In this document: positions 8,084 through 17,157 of the stretch, in pieces | Layout: each line of letters starts with the position of its first letter | Numbering within the stretch: the stretch's first letter is position 1 | Assembly: GCF_025215495.1 (NCBI RefSeq) | Contig: NZ_CP104302.1 | Coordinates: forward strand, 1,550,001-1,614,000 | Direction of reading: 5' to 3' | DNA length: 64,000 bases | From: Mycolicibacterium brumae | Lineage (GTDB): Bacteria > Actinomycetota > Actinomycetes > Mycobacteriales > Mycobacteriaceae | The notes under the pieces: generated by a model | Database searches by the model: none | What the model was told of the DNA's origin: nothing | The model's input: only the letters and a program-made list of their open reading frames with translations | Position numbers and translations under genes: made by a program

Positions 8084-9585
8084 CTACTGCAACGACAGCC
8101 CCCACGCTGGTGTTGCCCGGGGTTCCCGGCTCGATCGACACCAATGCGGTGGTGGATCAGATGGTGCGCCGCGCGTCCTCGACGGGGTTCGAATCGTGGT
8201 GGCGGCGCGCGGAATCTGTTGGCTTCTGCGCCCACCCCATCCAACTCAGAGGTACCGACGAGATAGGCCGCGATCGGGTGGTGTGGACACGGTGCAACAA
8301 CCGCCGCGCACAGGTATGCCCATCGTGCTCAGACCTGTACGCCCGCGACACGTGGCAGCTCGTGCACGCTGGCACCGCCGGCGGCCACCACAACATCCCC
8401 GCAGCAGTGGCCGATCGTCCGCAGGTGTTCGTCACCCTCACCGCACCTAGCTACGGGCCTGTTCACGCCGCCGCGCGTGCAGGCGACAAGAAGCAGCGTG
8501 TGTGTCGCGACCACCACCACACTGGCGGCTACCGCCGATGCCCGCATGGAAAACCACTGTGGTGCAGCACAACCCACGGCGAAGGTGATATCTATGCGGG
8601 ACAGCCGATCTGCGCGGACTGCTACGACTACACCGGGCATGTCCTGTTCACATGGCACCTGCCCGAACTGTGGCGACGCTTCACCATCACCCTGCGACGC
8701 ACACTGCGCCGAGAGCTACGTGCTTCGGGCGCCGACCCGGATGCGGTGCAGGTCAGCTTCATCAAAGTCGTCGAACTGCAAGCCCGGCTCATCCCGCACA
8801 TTCATGCCCTGATCCGCCTCGACCCGCCCGACAGCGATGACTCTGGCGGTCATGACTGGCATGCGCCCCTTGCGGCAACCGAACTGGCCACCATCATCCA
8901 ACAGGCCGTTCGAACCGTGGCCGTGACGGTCACCGACTCATCCTCAAATACAGCGACACGGGTGATCAGGTTCGGCACACAAGTCGACACCCAACCCATC
9001 GACAACCGGCACGCCGGCACGGACGGCTCTGCTGTGCAGGAGGATTCACCACACGGCGGGGTTCTTCCAGGCCGCCGCGTAGCTCGCTACCTCGCGAAAT
9101 ACGTCACCAAATCCTTAGCTGACGTCGGGATCAGCGCGCGACGCATCTCCACCGAGGCCATCGCTGACCTCGATGTCTGCGACCACGTTCGGGCGATCCT
9201 GACCGCCATCAGCCAACTCGCCGATAAGGGACTGGCCGGTGTCGGTCGGTGGCTGCACACCCTGGGCTACCGGGGCCACATCACCAGCAAATCCCGCCGC
9301 TATTCCACCACGATGACCGCGCTGCGCGAACGTCGCGCGGCCTGGACCCGTGAACAACGTTTAAAAAGCACTGCGCACCAACATGATCTCGGCCTCGACT
9401 CCACCGATGGCGATGATCTGGTGGCATGGGAATTCGATCGTGCCGGCCCCACCAGCCTCGGCGACCGGACCCTCATCTACTCCGCGGCCGTCCAACACAT
9501 CCACACCCGCCGCATCGGACTGATCGAAGTCCGTGGCCAAGCCCGCAATCAACAATGGGATCCGCCAGGGGGAAGCGATGGCTGA
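8080..9585 (+). CDS. RepSA-type replication initiator (HUH family)
   Basis: Protein of 501 residues. The N-terminal part has the RepSA cysteine-rich signature (RCNNRRAQVCPSCSDLYARD, then FVTLTAPSYGPVHAA). A second Cys/His cluster follows (CRDHHHTGGYRRCPHGKPLW). The metal-binding HUH motif PHIHALIRLD places histidines at 240 and 242, and RYLAKYVTKS at 336-345 supplies the candidate nicking tyrosines (Y337 or Y341). This predicts rolling-circle replication of the excised element. The GTG start overlaps the translocase stop (GTGA), and the end overlaps the start of the next small gene by 8 bases. The nick site is not identified. Confidence 0.88.
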   Translation: MTTATTAPTLVLPGVPGSIDTNAVVDQMVRRASSTGFESWWRRAESVGFCAHPIQLRGTDEIGRDRVVWTRCNNRRAQVCPSCSDLYARDTWQLVHAGTAGGHHNIPAAVADRPQVFVTLTAPSYGPVHAAARAGDKKQRVCRDHHHTGGYRRCPHGKPLWCSTTHGEGDIYAGQPICADCYDYTGHVLFTWHLPELWRRFTITLRRTLRRELRASGADPDAVQVSFIKVVELQARLIPHIHALIRLDPPDSDDSGGHDWHAPLAATELATIIQQAVRTVAVTVTDSSSNTATRVIRFGTQVDTQPIDNRHAGTDGSAVQEDSPHGGVLPGRRVARYLAKYVTKSLADVGISARRISTEAIADLDVCDHVRAILTAISQLADKGLAGVGRWLHTLGYRGHITSKSRRYSTTMTALRERRAAWTREQRLKSTAHQHDLGLDSTDGDDLVAWEFDRAGPTSLGDRTLIYSAAVQHIHTRRIGLIEVRGQARNQQWDPPGGSDG

Positions 9586-9775
9586 CAGGTCCCGAGCAGC
9601 ACGTGCTCGCTCCGGGTGTGACGCTCGTCCCGATGCGCCGACGGTGTCAGAGGGGGGTGTTGAAATTGTTGTGCCCAACCAATATCGACTTCCGTCCGAG
9701 GCCAACCGCGCGCTGGTACACGTGATAATGGCTGTGCGGGACCGGATGCTTGGATCAGGGAGGGGAGTGGCGTGA
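9578..9775 (+). CDS. 65-aa protein between rep and integrase; candidate recombination directionality factor
   Basis: Small gene with ATG at 9578 preceded by agggggaag, overlapping the end of rep by 8 bases and the start of the integrase by 4 bases (GTGA). The double overlap strongly supports translation. The product is Arg/Ala-rich at the N-terminus followed by EIVVPNQYRLPSEANRALVH and a short helix. I do not recognise a MerR/Xis-type helix-turn-helix. Its position is the one usually occupied by the excisionase gene in AICEs; as the integrase is a serine enzyme, the equivalent would be a recombination directionality factor. That function is inference; it could equally be a regulator of rep. 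Confidence 0.65.
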   Translation: MADRSRAARARSGCDARPDAPTVSEGGVEIVVPNQYRLPSEANRALVHVIMAVRDRMLGSGRGVA

Positions 9776-11418
9776 GCCTGAGGTTCGCCTTCTATGGCCG
9801 AGTGAGCACGGAGGACGCTCAAGACCCGGAGGCGAGCCGCAGCTGGCAGAAGCGGCGTGCCATGGACCTGATCACTCCGCACGGCGGATTCATCGCCGCC
9901 GACTACTTCGATGTGGGACAGAGCCGTTCACTGCCGTGGAAGCGCAGGCCAGAGGCGTCACGTCTGCTTGCTGATGTCGCTTGTCGGGACCGTAGCTTTG
10001 ATGCCGTAGTGATTGGGGAACCCGCCCGTGCGTTCTACGGGCCGCAGTTCGCGCTCACCTTCCCTGTCCTCACGCACTACGGAGTTGGCCTGTGGGTACC
10101 CGAGGTCGGCGGAGCGGTCGATCCCGGCTCCGAGGCACACGACCTGGTGATGACTCTGTTCGGCGGCATGAGCAAGGGAGAGCGCGCTCGAATCCAGATG
10201 CGCGTCCGTACGGCGATGTCAGCACTCGCGCACGACACCGCCAGATATCTCGGTGGTCGACCACCCTACGGTTACCGGCTCGTCGATGCCGGCCCGCATC
10301 CAAACCCTGCCAAGGCCAATCTTGGGCAGCGGCTTCACCGCCTCGAACCCGACCCCGCGACATCTTCGGTCGTCGAGCGGATCTACCGCATGTACGCCGA
10401 CGGAGCGGGCCTGCGCTATATCGCGCAACGGCTCACCGACGATGGTGTACCGTCACCGAGCCAGTACGACCCGGCACGGAATCGGCATCGTGACCCACGA
10501 GGATGGTCCCATTCGGCGATCCGCGCGATACTCGACAACCCGGCGTACCGCGGTATCCGTGTTTGGGGCAAGCAGGAGAAATACGAGGTTCTGGTCAACC
10601 CCGATGATGTCGCTGCGGGGTATGAGACTCGTATGCGGTGGCGTGATGAGGCCGACTGGATCGCACCAGAACGCCGCACGCATGAAGCGCTGATCCGTGA
10701 CGAACTAGCGCAGGCTGTTCGTCTTCGGATGCAGGCGCGGCGGGGTCCCGGTCTTGTTTGCAGCAGAGAGTCAACAGTGCCATATGCACTGCGTGGGCTG
10801 CTGTTCTGTGCCGCATGTGGACGGCGGATGCAGGGCGCTGCCCGCGCCGGGAAGCGAACAACACGCATCCTCTACCGTTGTGAGCTCGGTAAGTCGCGTT
10901 CGGTACCCGCGGACCTGAGTGATCACCCGCGCACCGTCTACCTCCGTGAAGATGAGGTGACTGCGCGACTTGACGAATGGATCGCCACCCTGGCCGATCC
11001 GGCCGACTTGGCACGCGGGCAAGACGCGGACCCGGTAGCAGGGGCTGGCTACGCGGCCTTGCGGCGCCAGCTCAGCGAGGCGAATGCGAAGGTTGCTGCT
11101 CTGGTTACCGCCGTGGAGTCTGGTGTGGCCGTTGAGGATTTGACTGTTGCATTGCGCCGCCGCACCGCCGAGCGCGACGAGCTGAAGGTCCGTCTTGAGC
11201 AAGCGGAGCGACCTCGCGTCATGACTGCCGCACAAATCAGCGAGTTGGTTGAGGAATTGGGCGGGCTGTCAGCAGTGCTTGGTGAGGCAACCGGGGCGGA
11301 ACGCGCTCAGGTATACGCAAGCCTGGGCCTGCGCCTCGACTACGACCCGCATCTTCAGCGAGTCACGGCGACTGCCGACTTAAGTCGTGTCGCCGGACGT
11401 GTCCGAGGGGGGACTTGA
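9772..11418 (+). CDS. Large serine integrase of the AICE
   Basis: Protein of 548 residues. The N-terminal resolvase domain has the catalytic serine at residue 12 (FYGRVSTEDAQD) and EPARAF further on. A recombinase domain follows (GGRPPYGYRLVD, RIYRMYADGAGLRYIAQRL, GWSHSAIRAILDNPAYRG), then a zinc-ribbon (FCAACGRRMQG with a later YRC) and a heptad-rich coiled coil at about residues 430-480, as in other large serine recombinases. These enzymes integrate phage or element DNA at short attP/attB sites without host factors. The gene starts inside the stop of the preceding 65-aa gene. Its last six codons and stop lie inside tRNA-Leu, so the attachment site is probably the tRNA 3' end. Confidence 0.92.
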   Translation: MSLRFAFYGRVSTEDAQDPEASRSWQKRRAMDLITPHGGFIAADYFDVGQSRSLPWKRRPEASRLLADVACRDRSFDAVVIGEPARAFYGPQFALTFPVLTHYGVGLWVPEVGGAVDPGSEAHDLVMTLFGGMSKGERARIQMRVRTAMSALAHDTARYLGGRPPYGYRLVDAGPHPNPAKANLGQRLHRLEPDPATSSVVERIYRMYADGAGLRYIAQRLTDDGVPSPSQYDPARNRHRDPRGWSHSAIRAILDNPAYRGIRVWGKQEKYEVLVNPDDVAAGYETRMRWRDEADWIAPERRTHEALIRDELAQAVRLRMQARRGPGLVCSRESTVPYALRGLLFCAACGRRMQGAARAGKRTTRILYRCELGKSRSVPADLSDHPRTVYLREDEVTARLDEWIATLADPADLARGQDADPVAGAGYAALRRQLSEANAKVAALVTAVESGVAVEDLTVALRRRTAERDELKVRLEQAERPRVMTAAQISELVEELGGLSAVLGEATGAERAQVYASLGLRLDYDPHLQRVTATADLSRVAGRVRGGT

Positions 11419-11485
11419 ACCCCCACGCCCGTTAATAGGGCACTAGCACCTCAAGCTAGCGCGTCTGCCATTCCGCCACTCGGAC
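11400..11485 (-). tRNA. tRNA-Leu (anticodon GAG)
   Basis: Read on the minus strand this is a class II tRNA: the acceptor stem GTCCGAG pairs with CTCGGAC, the anticodon stem CTAGC/GCTAG encloses loop TTGAGGT with anticodon GAG, there is a long variable arm (GTGCCCTATTAACGGGCGT), and the T arm GGGGGTTCAAGTCCCCC is intact. The discriminator base is A and CCA is not encoded. The last bases overlap the 3' end of the serine integrase gene, which marks this as the element's chromosomal target. Confidence 0.95.
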
Positions 11486-11585
11486 ATCGCCCGCCTAGGC
11501 GGGCAGCTAAGGCTATCGGATGCCCGGGCCGATACCCAAACCCGCTACCGCCGCGCGTCGCGAATCACCGTGGTAGGAAAGACCT

Positions 11586-12920
11586 GTGACCCCATCCCTG
11601 CGGCCCGCCGACGAGGTCGTCGATCTCGTCAGCGCGCTGATCAGGTTCGACACCACCAACACCGGCGACCCCGCGACCACCGCGGGTGAGGCCGAATGCG
11701 CGCTCTGGGTCGCCGAGCAGCTGCGCGAGGCGGGGTACGAGACCACCTACGTCGAATCCGGCGCCCCAGGCCGCGGCAACGTGTTCGCCCGGCTGCCCGG
11801 CGCGGACCCGAATCGGGGTGCGCTGCTGGTGCACGGCCACCTCGACGTGGTGCCCGCCGAAGCCGCCGACTGGAGCGTGCACCCGTTCTCCGGGGCCGTC
11901 GTCGACGACTACGTCTGGGGCCGCGGCGCCATCGATATGAAGAACATGGTCGGGATGATGATCGCGGTCGCCCGGCACTTCAAACGCGAGCGCATCGTGC
12001 CGCCGCGGGACCTGGTGTTCGCGTTCGTCGCCGACGAGGAGGCCGGCGGCGCGTACGGCTGCGGGTGGCTGGTGGAGAACCGCCCGGACCTGTTCGACGG
12101 CGTCACCGAAGCCGTCGGCGAGGTCGGCGGCTTCTCGCTGACCCTGCCGCGCGCCGACGGCTCCGAGGCCCGCCTCTACCTCATCGAGACCGCCGAGAAG
12201 GGTATGCGCTGGATGCGGTTGACCGCCCGGGCGCGGGCCGGGCACGGCTCCTTCGTGCACGAGGACAACGCGGTGACCATCCTCGCCGCCGCCGTCGGAC
12301 GCCTGGGCCGGCACCGCTTCCCGCTGGTGCTCACCGACACCGTGGGCGCGTTCCTGTCCGCGGTCGCCGAGGAGACCGGGCACGCGATCGACCTGGAGTC
12401 ACCGGACCTGGACACCGCGGTGGCCAAGCTCGGCCCGATCGGCCGGATCGTCGGCGCCACGCTGCGCGACACCGCCAACCCGACCATGCTGGCGGCCGGC
12501 TACAAGGCCAACGTCATCCCCGCCACCGCCGAGGCCGTCGTCGACTGCCGCGTGCTGCCCGGTCGCACGGCGGCCTTCGAACGCGAGGTCGACGAGATCC
12601 TGGGCCCGGACGTGGAGCGCGAGTGGATCACCGAATTGCCCTCCTACGAAACGACTTTCGACGGGGACCTGGTGGATGCGATGAACTCCGCGCTGCTCAC
12701 GGTCGACCCGGGCTCGCGCATCGTGCCCTTCATGCTGTCCGGCGGAACCGACGCCAAGCATTTCGCCCGGCTGGGGATCCGCTGCTTCGGGTTCACCCCG
12801 TTGCGGCTGCCGCCGGAACTGGACTTCGCGGCGCTGTTCCACGGCGTCGACGAGCGGGTCCCGGTGGACTCGCTGATCTTCGGCGCCGAGGTGCTGACCG
12901 AATTCCTGCAGAACTGCTGA
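11586..12920 (+). CDS. M20-family metallopeptidase (Rv2141c-like)
   Basis: Zinc-dependent amidohydrolase/peptidase of 444 residues. Metal and catalytic residues are visible: [10 protein letters not shown] with H85 and D87, GRGAIDMKN with D117, the EE pair at 151-152 (DEEAGG) and a C-terminal GGTDAKHF histidine. A lid-type dimerisation domain lies between. Members cleave dipeptides, acyl-amino acids or related amides; the substrate here is unknown. The start is GTG with aggaaag upstream. It is the first core gene to the right of the integrated element, 100 bases from the tRNA on the opposite strand, and is followed 14 bases later by a PEBP gene, which is also the gene order I recall for M. tuberculosis. 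Confidence 0.9.
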   Translation: MTPSLRPADEVVDLVSALIRFDTTNTGDPATTAGEAECALWVAEQLREAGYETTYVESGAPGRGNVFARLPGADPNRGALLVHGHLDVVPAEAADWSVHPFSGAVVDDYVWGRGAIDMKNMVGMMIAVARHFKRERIVPPRDLVFAFVADEEAGGAYGCGWLVENRPDLFDGVTEAVGEVGGFSLTLPRADGSEARLYLIETAEKGMRWMRLTARARAGHGSFVHEDNAVTILAAAVGRLGRHRFPLVLTDTVGAFLSAVAEETGHAIDLESPDLDTAVAKLGPIGRIVGATLRDTANPTMLAAGYKANVIPATAEAVVDCRVLPGRTAAFEREVDEILGPDVEREWITELPSYETTFDGDLVDAMNSALLTVDPGSRIVPFMLSGGTDAKHFARLGIRCFGFTPLRLPPELDFAALFHGVDERVPVDSLIFGAEVLTEFLQNC

Positions 12921-12934
12921 CACCAGAAAGGGAT

Positions 12935-13468
12935 ATGCCCGTGGCTTTTCCGTACAACCCCTACGACTTCCTGCCCGAGCTGCCGAGCTTCACCCTGACC
13001 AGCGCGTCCTTCACCGACGGGCAACCGTGGAGCAACCCGCAGGTCAGCGGGATCTTCGGGGCCGGCGGCGAAGACGAGTCCCCGCAATTGAGCTGGTCGG
13101 GCTTCCCGGAGGAGACCCGCAGCTTCGCCGTCACCGTCTACGACCCGGACGCCCCGACGGTCTCCGGCTTCTGGCACTGGGCGGTGTGCAACCTGCCCGG
13201 CACCGTCACCGATCTGCCCGCCGGGGTGGGCGACGGCAGCGAGCTGCCCGGGGACGCGCTGACGCTGCGCAACGACGCCGGACTGCGGCGCTTCCTGGGC
13301 GCGGGACCGCCGCCCGGGCACGGCCCGCACCGCTACATCGTGGCCGTGCACGCCGTCGGCGTGGAGCGGTTGGACATCCCCGAGGACGCGTCGCCGGCGT
13401 TCCTGGGCTTCAACCTGTTCAGCAACGCAATCGCCCGGGCCACCATTTACGGCACCTACGAGCGATAG
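12935..13468 (+). CDS. PEBP/YbhB-family protein (Rv2140c, TB18.6-like)
   Basis: Protein of 177 residues, essentially the length of the M. tuberculosis homologue. It has the phosphatidylethanolamine-binding protein signatures [16 protein letters not shown] (the ligand-site DPDxP motif and the conserved HW) and [13 protein letters not shown]. Family members bind phospholipid head groups or act as kinase/protease inhibitors; the bacterial role is not settled. The ATG at 12935 has agaaaggg just upstream and follows the M20 peptidase stop by 14 bases, so the two genes are probably co-transcribed. No signal peptide is visible, so the protein should be cytosolic. Confidence 0.93.
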   Translation: MPVAFPYNPYDFLPELPSFTLTSASFTDGQPWSNPQVSGIFGAGGEDESPQLSWSGFPEETRSFAVTVYDPDAPTVSGFWHWAVCNLPGTVTDLPAGVGDGSELPGDALTLRNDAGLRRFLGAGPPPGHGPHRYIVAVHAVGVERLDIPEDASPAFLGFNLFSNAIARATIYGTYER

Positions 13469-13487
13469 GCGCTTTACCCTTGGATAG

Positions 13488-16139
13488 GTGATCGATCTGC
13501 GCTGGCACACCGCACCGCGATCGTCGCTGTGGGAACGGATCGACGCGGTGGTCTGCGCCCCCGGAAATCGGGGCATGGCGCTGGCCGGCGCGTCCGGTGT
13601 CGGCAAGACCTTCGTGGCCCGGGCGCTGGCGGCCCGGTGCGCCGAAGCCGACCCGCGGGCCGTCATCCGGTGGGTGGGCGCCACCGCCTCGGCCAGCCAC
13701 ATCCCGTTCGGCGCCTTCAGCCACCTGCTGGATCTGGCGCCGGCCGCCGAGTCGGCCACCCTGCTGCACGCCGCGCGGCTGGCGCTGTGCGAAGGCGTGG
13801 ACGAGGCGCGCACCATGATCGTCGTTGACGACGCCCAGCACCTCGACGAGCTGTCGGCCACCCTGCTGCACCAGCTGATGCTGCACACCCGGGTCCGGGT
13901 GGTGCTGACCCTGCGCGACGGCGTCGACGCCCCGGACGCGGTCACCGCGCTGTGGAAGGACCAACTGCTGGTCCGGGTCGAGGTGGAGCCGCTGACCGCG
14001 GCCGAATCGGCGGAACTGGTCAGCTCGGTGCTCGAGGGCCCGCTGGAGACCGCCACCGCCGACCAGCTGTACGCGATCAGCGGCGGCAACCCGCTGTTCC
14101 TGCGCCACCTGGTCGACGAGGCGCTGCGCACCGAGGCGCTGCGCTGCGCGCACGGCGTGTGGCAGCTGCGCGGCGAGACGCCGCTGTCCCGGGAATTGGC
14201 CACCCTGATCCGCCGCCAACTGGCCCTGCTGGACCCGGACGCGATGCAGGTGATGCGCTACCTGGCCATCGACGAGCCGCTGTCGGTGCGCGACCTGTCC
14301 GAGCTGGTCGGCGCGGACGCGGTGGAACGCGCGGAATCCGCGGGCGCGGTCACCGTCACGGTGCGTGGCGCCGACACGGTGGCCCAGGCGCGACACCCCA
14401 TCTACACCGAGTGCGTCCGGGCCGATCTGGGCGTCCTCGGCGGCCGACGGCTGGCCTCCGAACTGGTCGCCCAGATCGCCGGTCGCGGCCCCGACCACGT
14501 CAGCGACCGGCTGCGGGTGGCGGCGCTGTCGCTGGACACCGACACCCCGCTGGGCGCCGACGAGCTGATCTCGGCGTCCTGGGAGGCCATGCGGCTGGGC
14601 GACCTGCTGCTGGGGGAGCAATTGGCCGACGGCGCGCTGGCCGCCAAGGACCACCTGTACGCCCGGCTGCCGCTGTCGCACTCGCTGGCCTGGCAGGGCC
14701 GCGGCGCGGAGGCCGACGCGGTGCTCTCGGTCGTCGACGTGGACACCCTGAGCGAAAGCGACCTGGTGGTGTGGGCGCTGCCCAAGACCGCCAACCAGTT
14801 CTGGATGCGCGGTGAGTCGGAGAAGGCCCGCGAACTGCTCGCCGATGTCCGCGGCAAGGTCACCGACCCGGCCGGCCGGGACGTGCTCGACGCGCTGTCG
14901 GCGACGTTCGCGCTGAACGCCGGGGAGATCGAGAAGAGCCTCCGCATCGCGGAGGGCGTGCTGGACTCGCACATCGCGGGCCCGCTGGCCATCGCGTGGG
15001 CCTCGGCCACCGCCGCGCTGTGCGACGCCCGGCTGGGCCGCATCGAATCGGTGCCGGCGCTGGCCGAACGGGGTCTGCAGACCTTGCCGCCGGGATTGCT
15101 GCGGTTCACCATCGGGATGGGGCAGACCACGGCGGCGCTGCTGGACGCCGACAGCGCCGGCGCGGAGGCGCTGGCCCGGCGCGCCCTGGAGTTCGCCGGC
15201 ATCCAGCAGCCGGGCCGGGCCATCGGGGATGTGCTGCTGGCCCATGTGCTGGTGGCGCGCGGCGCGTTCGACGAGGCGTCGGCGCTGCTGCTCCAGAGCG
15301 CGGTGGCGCTCAACGACACCGGCTACTCCTGGGGGCCGCTGGCGCTGATGCTGCAGGCCCGGGTGCTGGGGCAGCGCGGCGACCAACGCGGCGCCGCCGC
15401 GGCGCTGGCCCGCGCCGAAGCCGCCTTCGGCACCCGGTCGGCGATGTACGCCCCCGAGTTGTGTCTGGCCCGGGCCTGGACGCTGGCCGCGGGCCGGGAC
15501 CTGCCCGCCGCGATCGCCGAGGCCCGCCGGGCCGTCGTCACCGCCGAGGACAGCGGCCAGCTCGGGGTGGCGGTGTTCGCCATCGGCGACGCCGTCCGGA
15601 TGGGCGACGGCCGGATCGCCGACCGCGCCCAGCGGGTCTGCGGCCGCACCCAGGGCGTGCTGGCCCCGCTGGTGGCCCGGCACGCCCGGGCGCTGGCCAC
15701 CGCCGACGCCGCTGGGCTGGCCGAGGTGGCCGACGCCTTCGCCGCCCACGGCATGCTGCCGACGGCGGCCGACGCCGCCGCCCAGGCCGCGGTCCGGTTC
15801 GCCGCCGCCGGATCCGGCGCCGCAGAGCTGATCGCCCGGTCTTCGGCGCGGACCTGGGCCCGGGCCTGCGGCTCGCCGTCCACCCCGGCGCTGGAACGCG
15901 CGCTGACACCGCTGCCGCTGACCGGCCGGGAGCGCGGCATCGCGGTGCTGGTGGCCGAGGGGCTGAGCAACAAGGCGATCGCCGAGCGGTTGTGTGTCTC
16001 GGTGCGCACCGTCGAGGGCCACATCTACCGGTCCTGCACCAAACTCGGGGTCGCCGACCGGCTGGAGCTGGCCGCCGCCGTCGGCGCCGGGGTGCTGGCC
16101 GATTCGCCGCCGGCCCGCGGCCAGACGGTCAGGCGTTGA
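13488..16139 (+). CDS. Large ATP-binding LuxR-family regulator (LAL type)
   Basis: Protein of 883 residues. The N-terminus is an AAA/STAND-type ATPase with Walker A GASGVGKT at residues 34-41 and the Walker-B-like MIVVDDAQHLDEL near 110. A long alpha-helical, TPR-like central region follows. The C-terminal 70 residues form a LuxR helix-turn-helix (LTGRERGIAVLVAEG, LSNKAIAERLCVSVRTVEGH). LAL proteins are ATP-switched transcription activators. The gene begins with GTG 19 bases after the PEBP gene and converges on the GMC-oxidoreductase operon, overlapping the hydrolase 3' end by 11 bases. That makes this operon a candidate target, but only by proximity. Confidence 0.9.
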   Translation: MIDLRWHTAPRSSLWERIDAVVCAPGNRGMALAGASGVGKTFVARALAARCAEADPRAVIRWVGATASASHIPFGAFSHLLDLAPAAESATLLHAARLALCEGVDEARTMIVVDDAQHLDELSATLLHQLMLHTRVRVVLTLRDGVDAPDAVTALWKDQLLVRVEVEPLTAAESAELVSSVLEGPLETATADQLYAISGGNPLFLRHLVDEALRTEALRCAHGVWQLRGETPLSRELATLIRRQLALLDPDAMQVMRYLAIDEPLSVRDLSELVGADAVERAESAGAVTVTVRGADTVAQARHPIYTECVRADLGVLGGRRLASELVAQIAGRGPDHVSDRLRVAALSLDTDTPLGADELISASWEAMRLGDLLLGEQLADGALAAKDHLYARLPLSHSLAWQGRGAEADAVLSVVDVDTLSESDLVVWALPKTANQFWMRGESEKARELLADVRGKVTDPAGRDVLDALSATFALNAGEIEKSLRIAEGVLDSHIAGPLAIAWASATAALCDARLGRIESVPALAERGLQTLPPGLLRFTIGMGQTTAALLDADSAGAEALARRALEFAGIQQPGRAIGDVLLAHVLVARGAFDEASALLLQSAVALNDTGYSWGPLALMLQARVLGQRGDQRGAAAALARAEAAFGTRSAMYAPELCLARAWTLAAGRDLPAAIAEARRAVVTAEDSGQLGVAVFAIGDAVRMGDGRIADRAQRVCGRTQGVLAPLVARHARALATADAAGLAEVADAFAAHGMLPTAADAAAQAAVRFAAAGSGAAELIARSSARTWARACGSPSTPALERALTPLPLTGRERGIAVLVAEGLSNKAIAERLCVSVRTVEGHIYRSCTKLGVADRLELAAAVGAGVLADSPPARGQTVRR

Positions 16140-17157
16140 GCAGCTCCAGCACGGATCCGAAGGTGTCCCGCTCGCCGTATCTGGCGAAGAAGATGTCGAG
16201 GTGCCCGTAGCCGTCGATCACCGTCAGCGACTGCTGCCCGCCCGGGCGGGTCCGGTTCAGGTAATCGTAGGTCTGCTGCTGGCTCGCGGGCAGGAAGCAG
16301 CGGTTGTCCCGCCCGGTGAGCAGCGCGATCCGGGCGTCGGTGTGCGGTGGTCCGTCCAGCAGGTCGACGGGGAGTTCGGCGAACCGGCCGGTGGGCGTCA
16401 GTTGGCCACGGCGCACCGAACGGGCCATCTGTTTGAAGAAGCTCATCGGCACCGCGCCGAACTCGCTGCGCAGCCAGTTGTGCGTCGCCTCGGAGATGTT
16501 GTCGTGCGACCACAGCGCCGGGCGCCCGGCGCCGTAGGTGAAGCTGACCATCCGGCAGGAGCTGTTCTCGCACTCCCGATGGGTGGCGCGCACCACGGCC
16601 ACCAGCGCCTTGGCGATCCAGTTGGGCGCCGGGTGGCCCGGCTCCTGCCAGCGGGTGTCCAGGTGCGGCAGCAGCGGCGCGGCGATCGGCACCACGTAGC
16701 GCAGTTTGACCCGCGCCCAGGGCGGCACGATGGGGTGCAGGGCCATCGAGTTGGCGACGATGACGTCCACATCGGGCAACAGCCCGGCGGCTGCCGACAA
16801 CATGAAGCTACTGGACCCCTGGCAGTGCACGATCGCCTTCACGGTGTCGGCGCCGGTGTGAGCGCGGACGGCGGCGACCGCGCGCGGGTGGTCGTAGACC
16901 GCGGCCTGGTCCAGGTCCCAGTCGGTCAGCGGCACGTCGATGCTGGAGCGCCAGTTCTGCAGCCAGACGTCCCAGCCGTCGTCGACCAGCGCGTCGACGA
17001 CGGTGCGCTGCTCGGGTGGGCAGAACAGTTCGGCTCGCACCCCGGCGCCGGGGACCAGCAGCACCGGGCCCTTGGCGCCGCCGGCGCCGCGAACGTGCTT
17101 GAGTGTCAACACCATTCCGTCGCCGGCGGTGTATTCGACGGTGGTGGTTTCGGTCAT
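16129..17157 (-). CDS. Alpha/beta hydrolase, last gene of a GMC-oxidoreductase operon
   Basis: Protein of 342 residues starting MTETTTVEYTAGDGMV at an ATG that overlaps the preceding stop codon (ATGA). Features of an alpha/beta hydrolase fold are visible: VLLVPGAGVRAELF for the oxyanion region, KAIVHCQGSSSFML with the C/G-x-S elbow (the HCQGSSS serine is the likely nucleophile), TGRDNRCFLP and the terminal DGYGHLDIFF histidine. The upstream ATG at 17217 is rejected because it lies inside the previous gene. The partner genes encode a GMC oxidoreductase and its accessory domain, so a sterol- or lipid-derived substrate is plausible. Confidence 0.85.
   Translation of the reverse strand: MTETTTVEYTAGDGMVLTLKHVRGAGGAKGPVLLVPGAGVRAELFCPPEQRTVVDALVDDGWDVWLQNWRSSIDVPLTDWDLDQAAVYDHPRAVAAVRAHTGADTVKAIVHCQGSSSFMLSAAAGLLPDVDVIVANSMALHPIVPPWARVKLRYVVPIAAPLLPHLDTRWQEPGHPAPNWIAKALVAVVRATHRECENSSCRMVSFTYGAGRPALWSHDNISEATHNWLRSEFGAVPMSFFKQMARSVRRGQLTPTGRFAELPVDLLDGPPHTDARIALLTGRDNRCFLPASQQQTYDYLNRTRPGGQQSLTVIDGYGHLDIFFARYGERDTFGSVLELLNA

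Larger units (their letters stand above)
4129..11418 (+). mobile_element. Actinomycete integrative and conjugative element (AICE), boundaries approximate
   Basis: The run contains the full minimal AICE gene kit: regulator and Nudix gene, SCO3933-like small protein, FtsK/SpoIIIE-type transfer protein, RepSA-type rolling-circle initiator, a small overlapping gene and an integrase abutting a tRNA gene. These modules and their order match the pSAM2/AICE family as I know it, except that the integrase is a large serine recombinase rather than the usual tyrosine enzyme. The right end is at tRNA-Leu (11400). The left end is not determined; it lies left of 4129, possibly near the IS110 remnant. No drug-resistance or metabolic cargo is visible. 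Confidence 0.8.

Noticed and set aside
9688..9697. gtccgagg as a second copy of the tRNA 3' end (attachment repeat)
   Set aside because: Only eight bases match and it lies inside the small gene before the integrase; I found no longer direct repeat of the tRNA end in the first 10 kb.
13419..16022. A very long open frame on the minus strand opposite the LuxR regulator
   Set aside because: It is the GC-rich antisense shadow of the regulator gene: composition is Gly/Arg/Gln/His-rich with no domain, while the plus strand gives a full ATPase-HTH protein.
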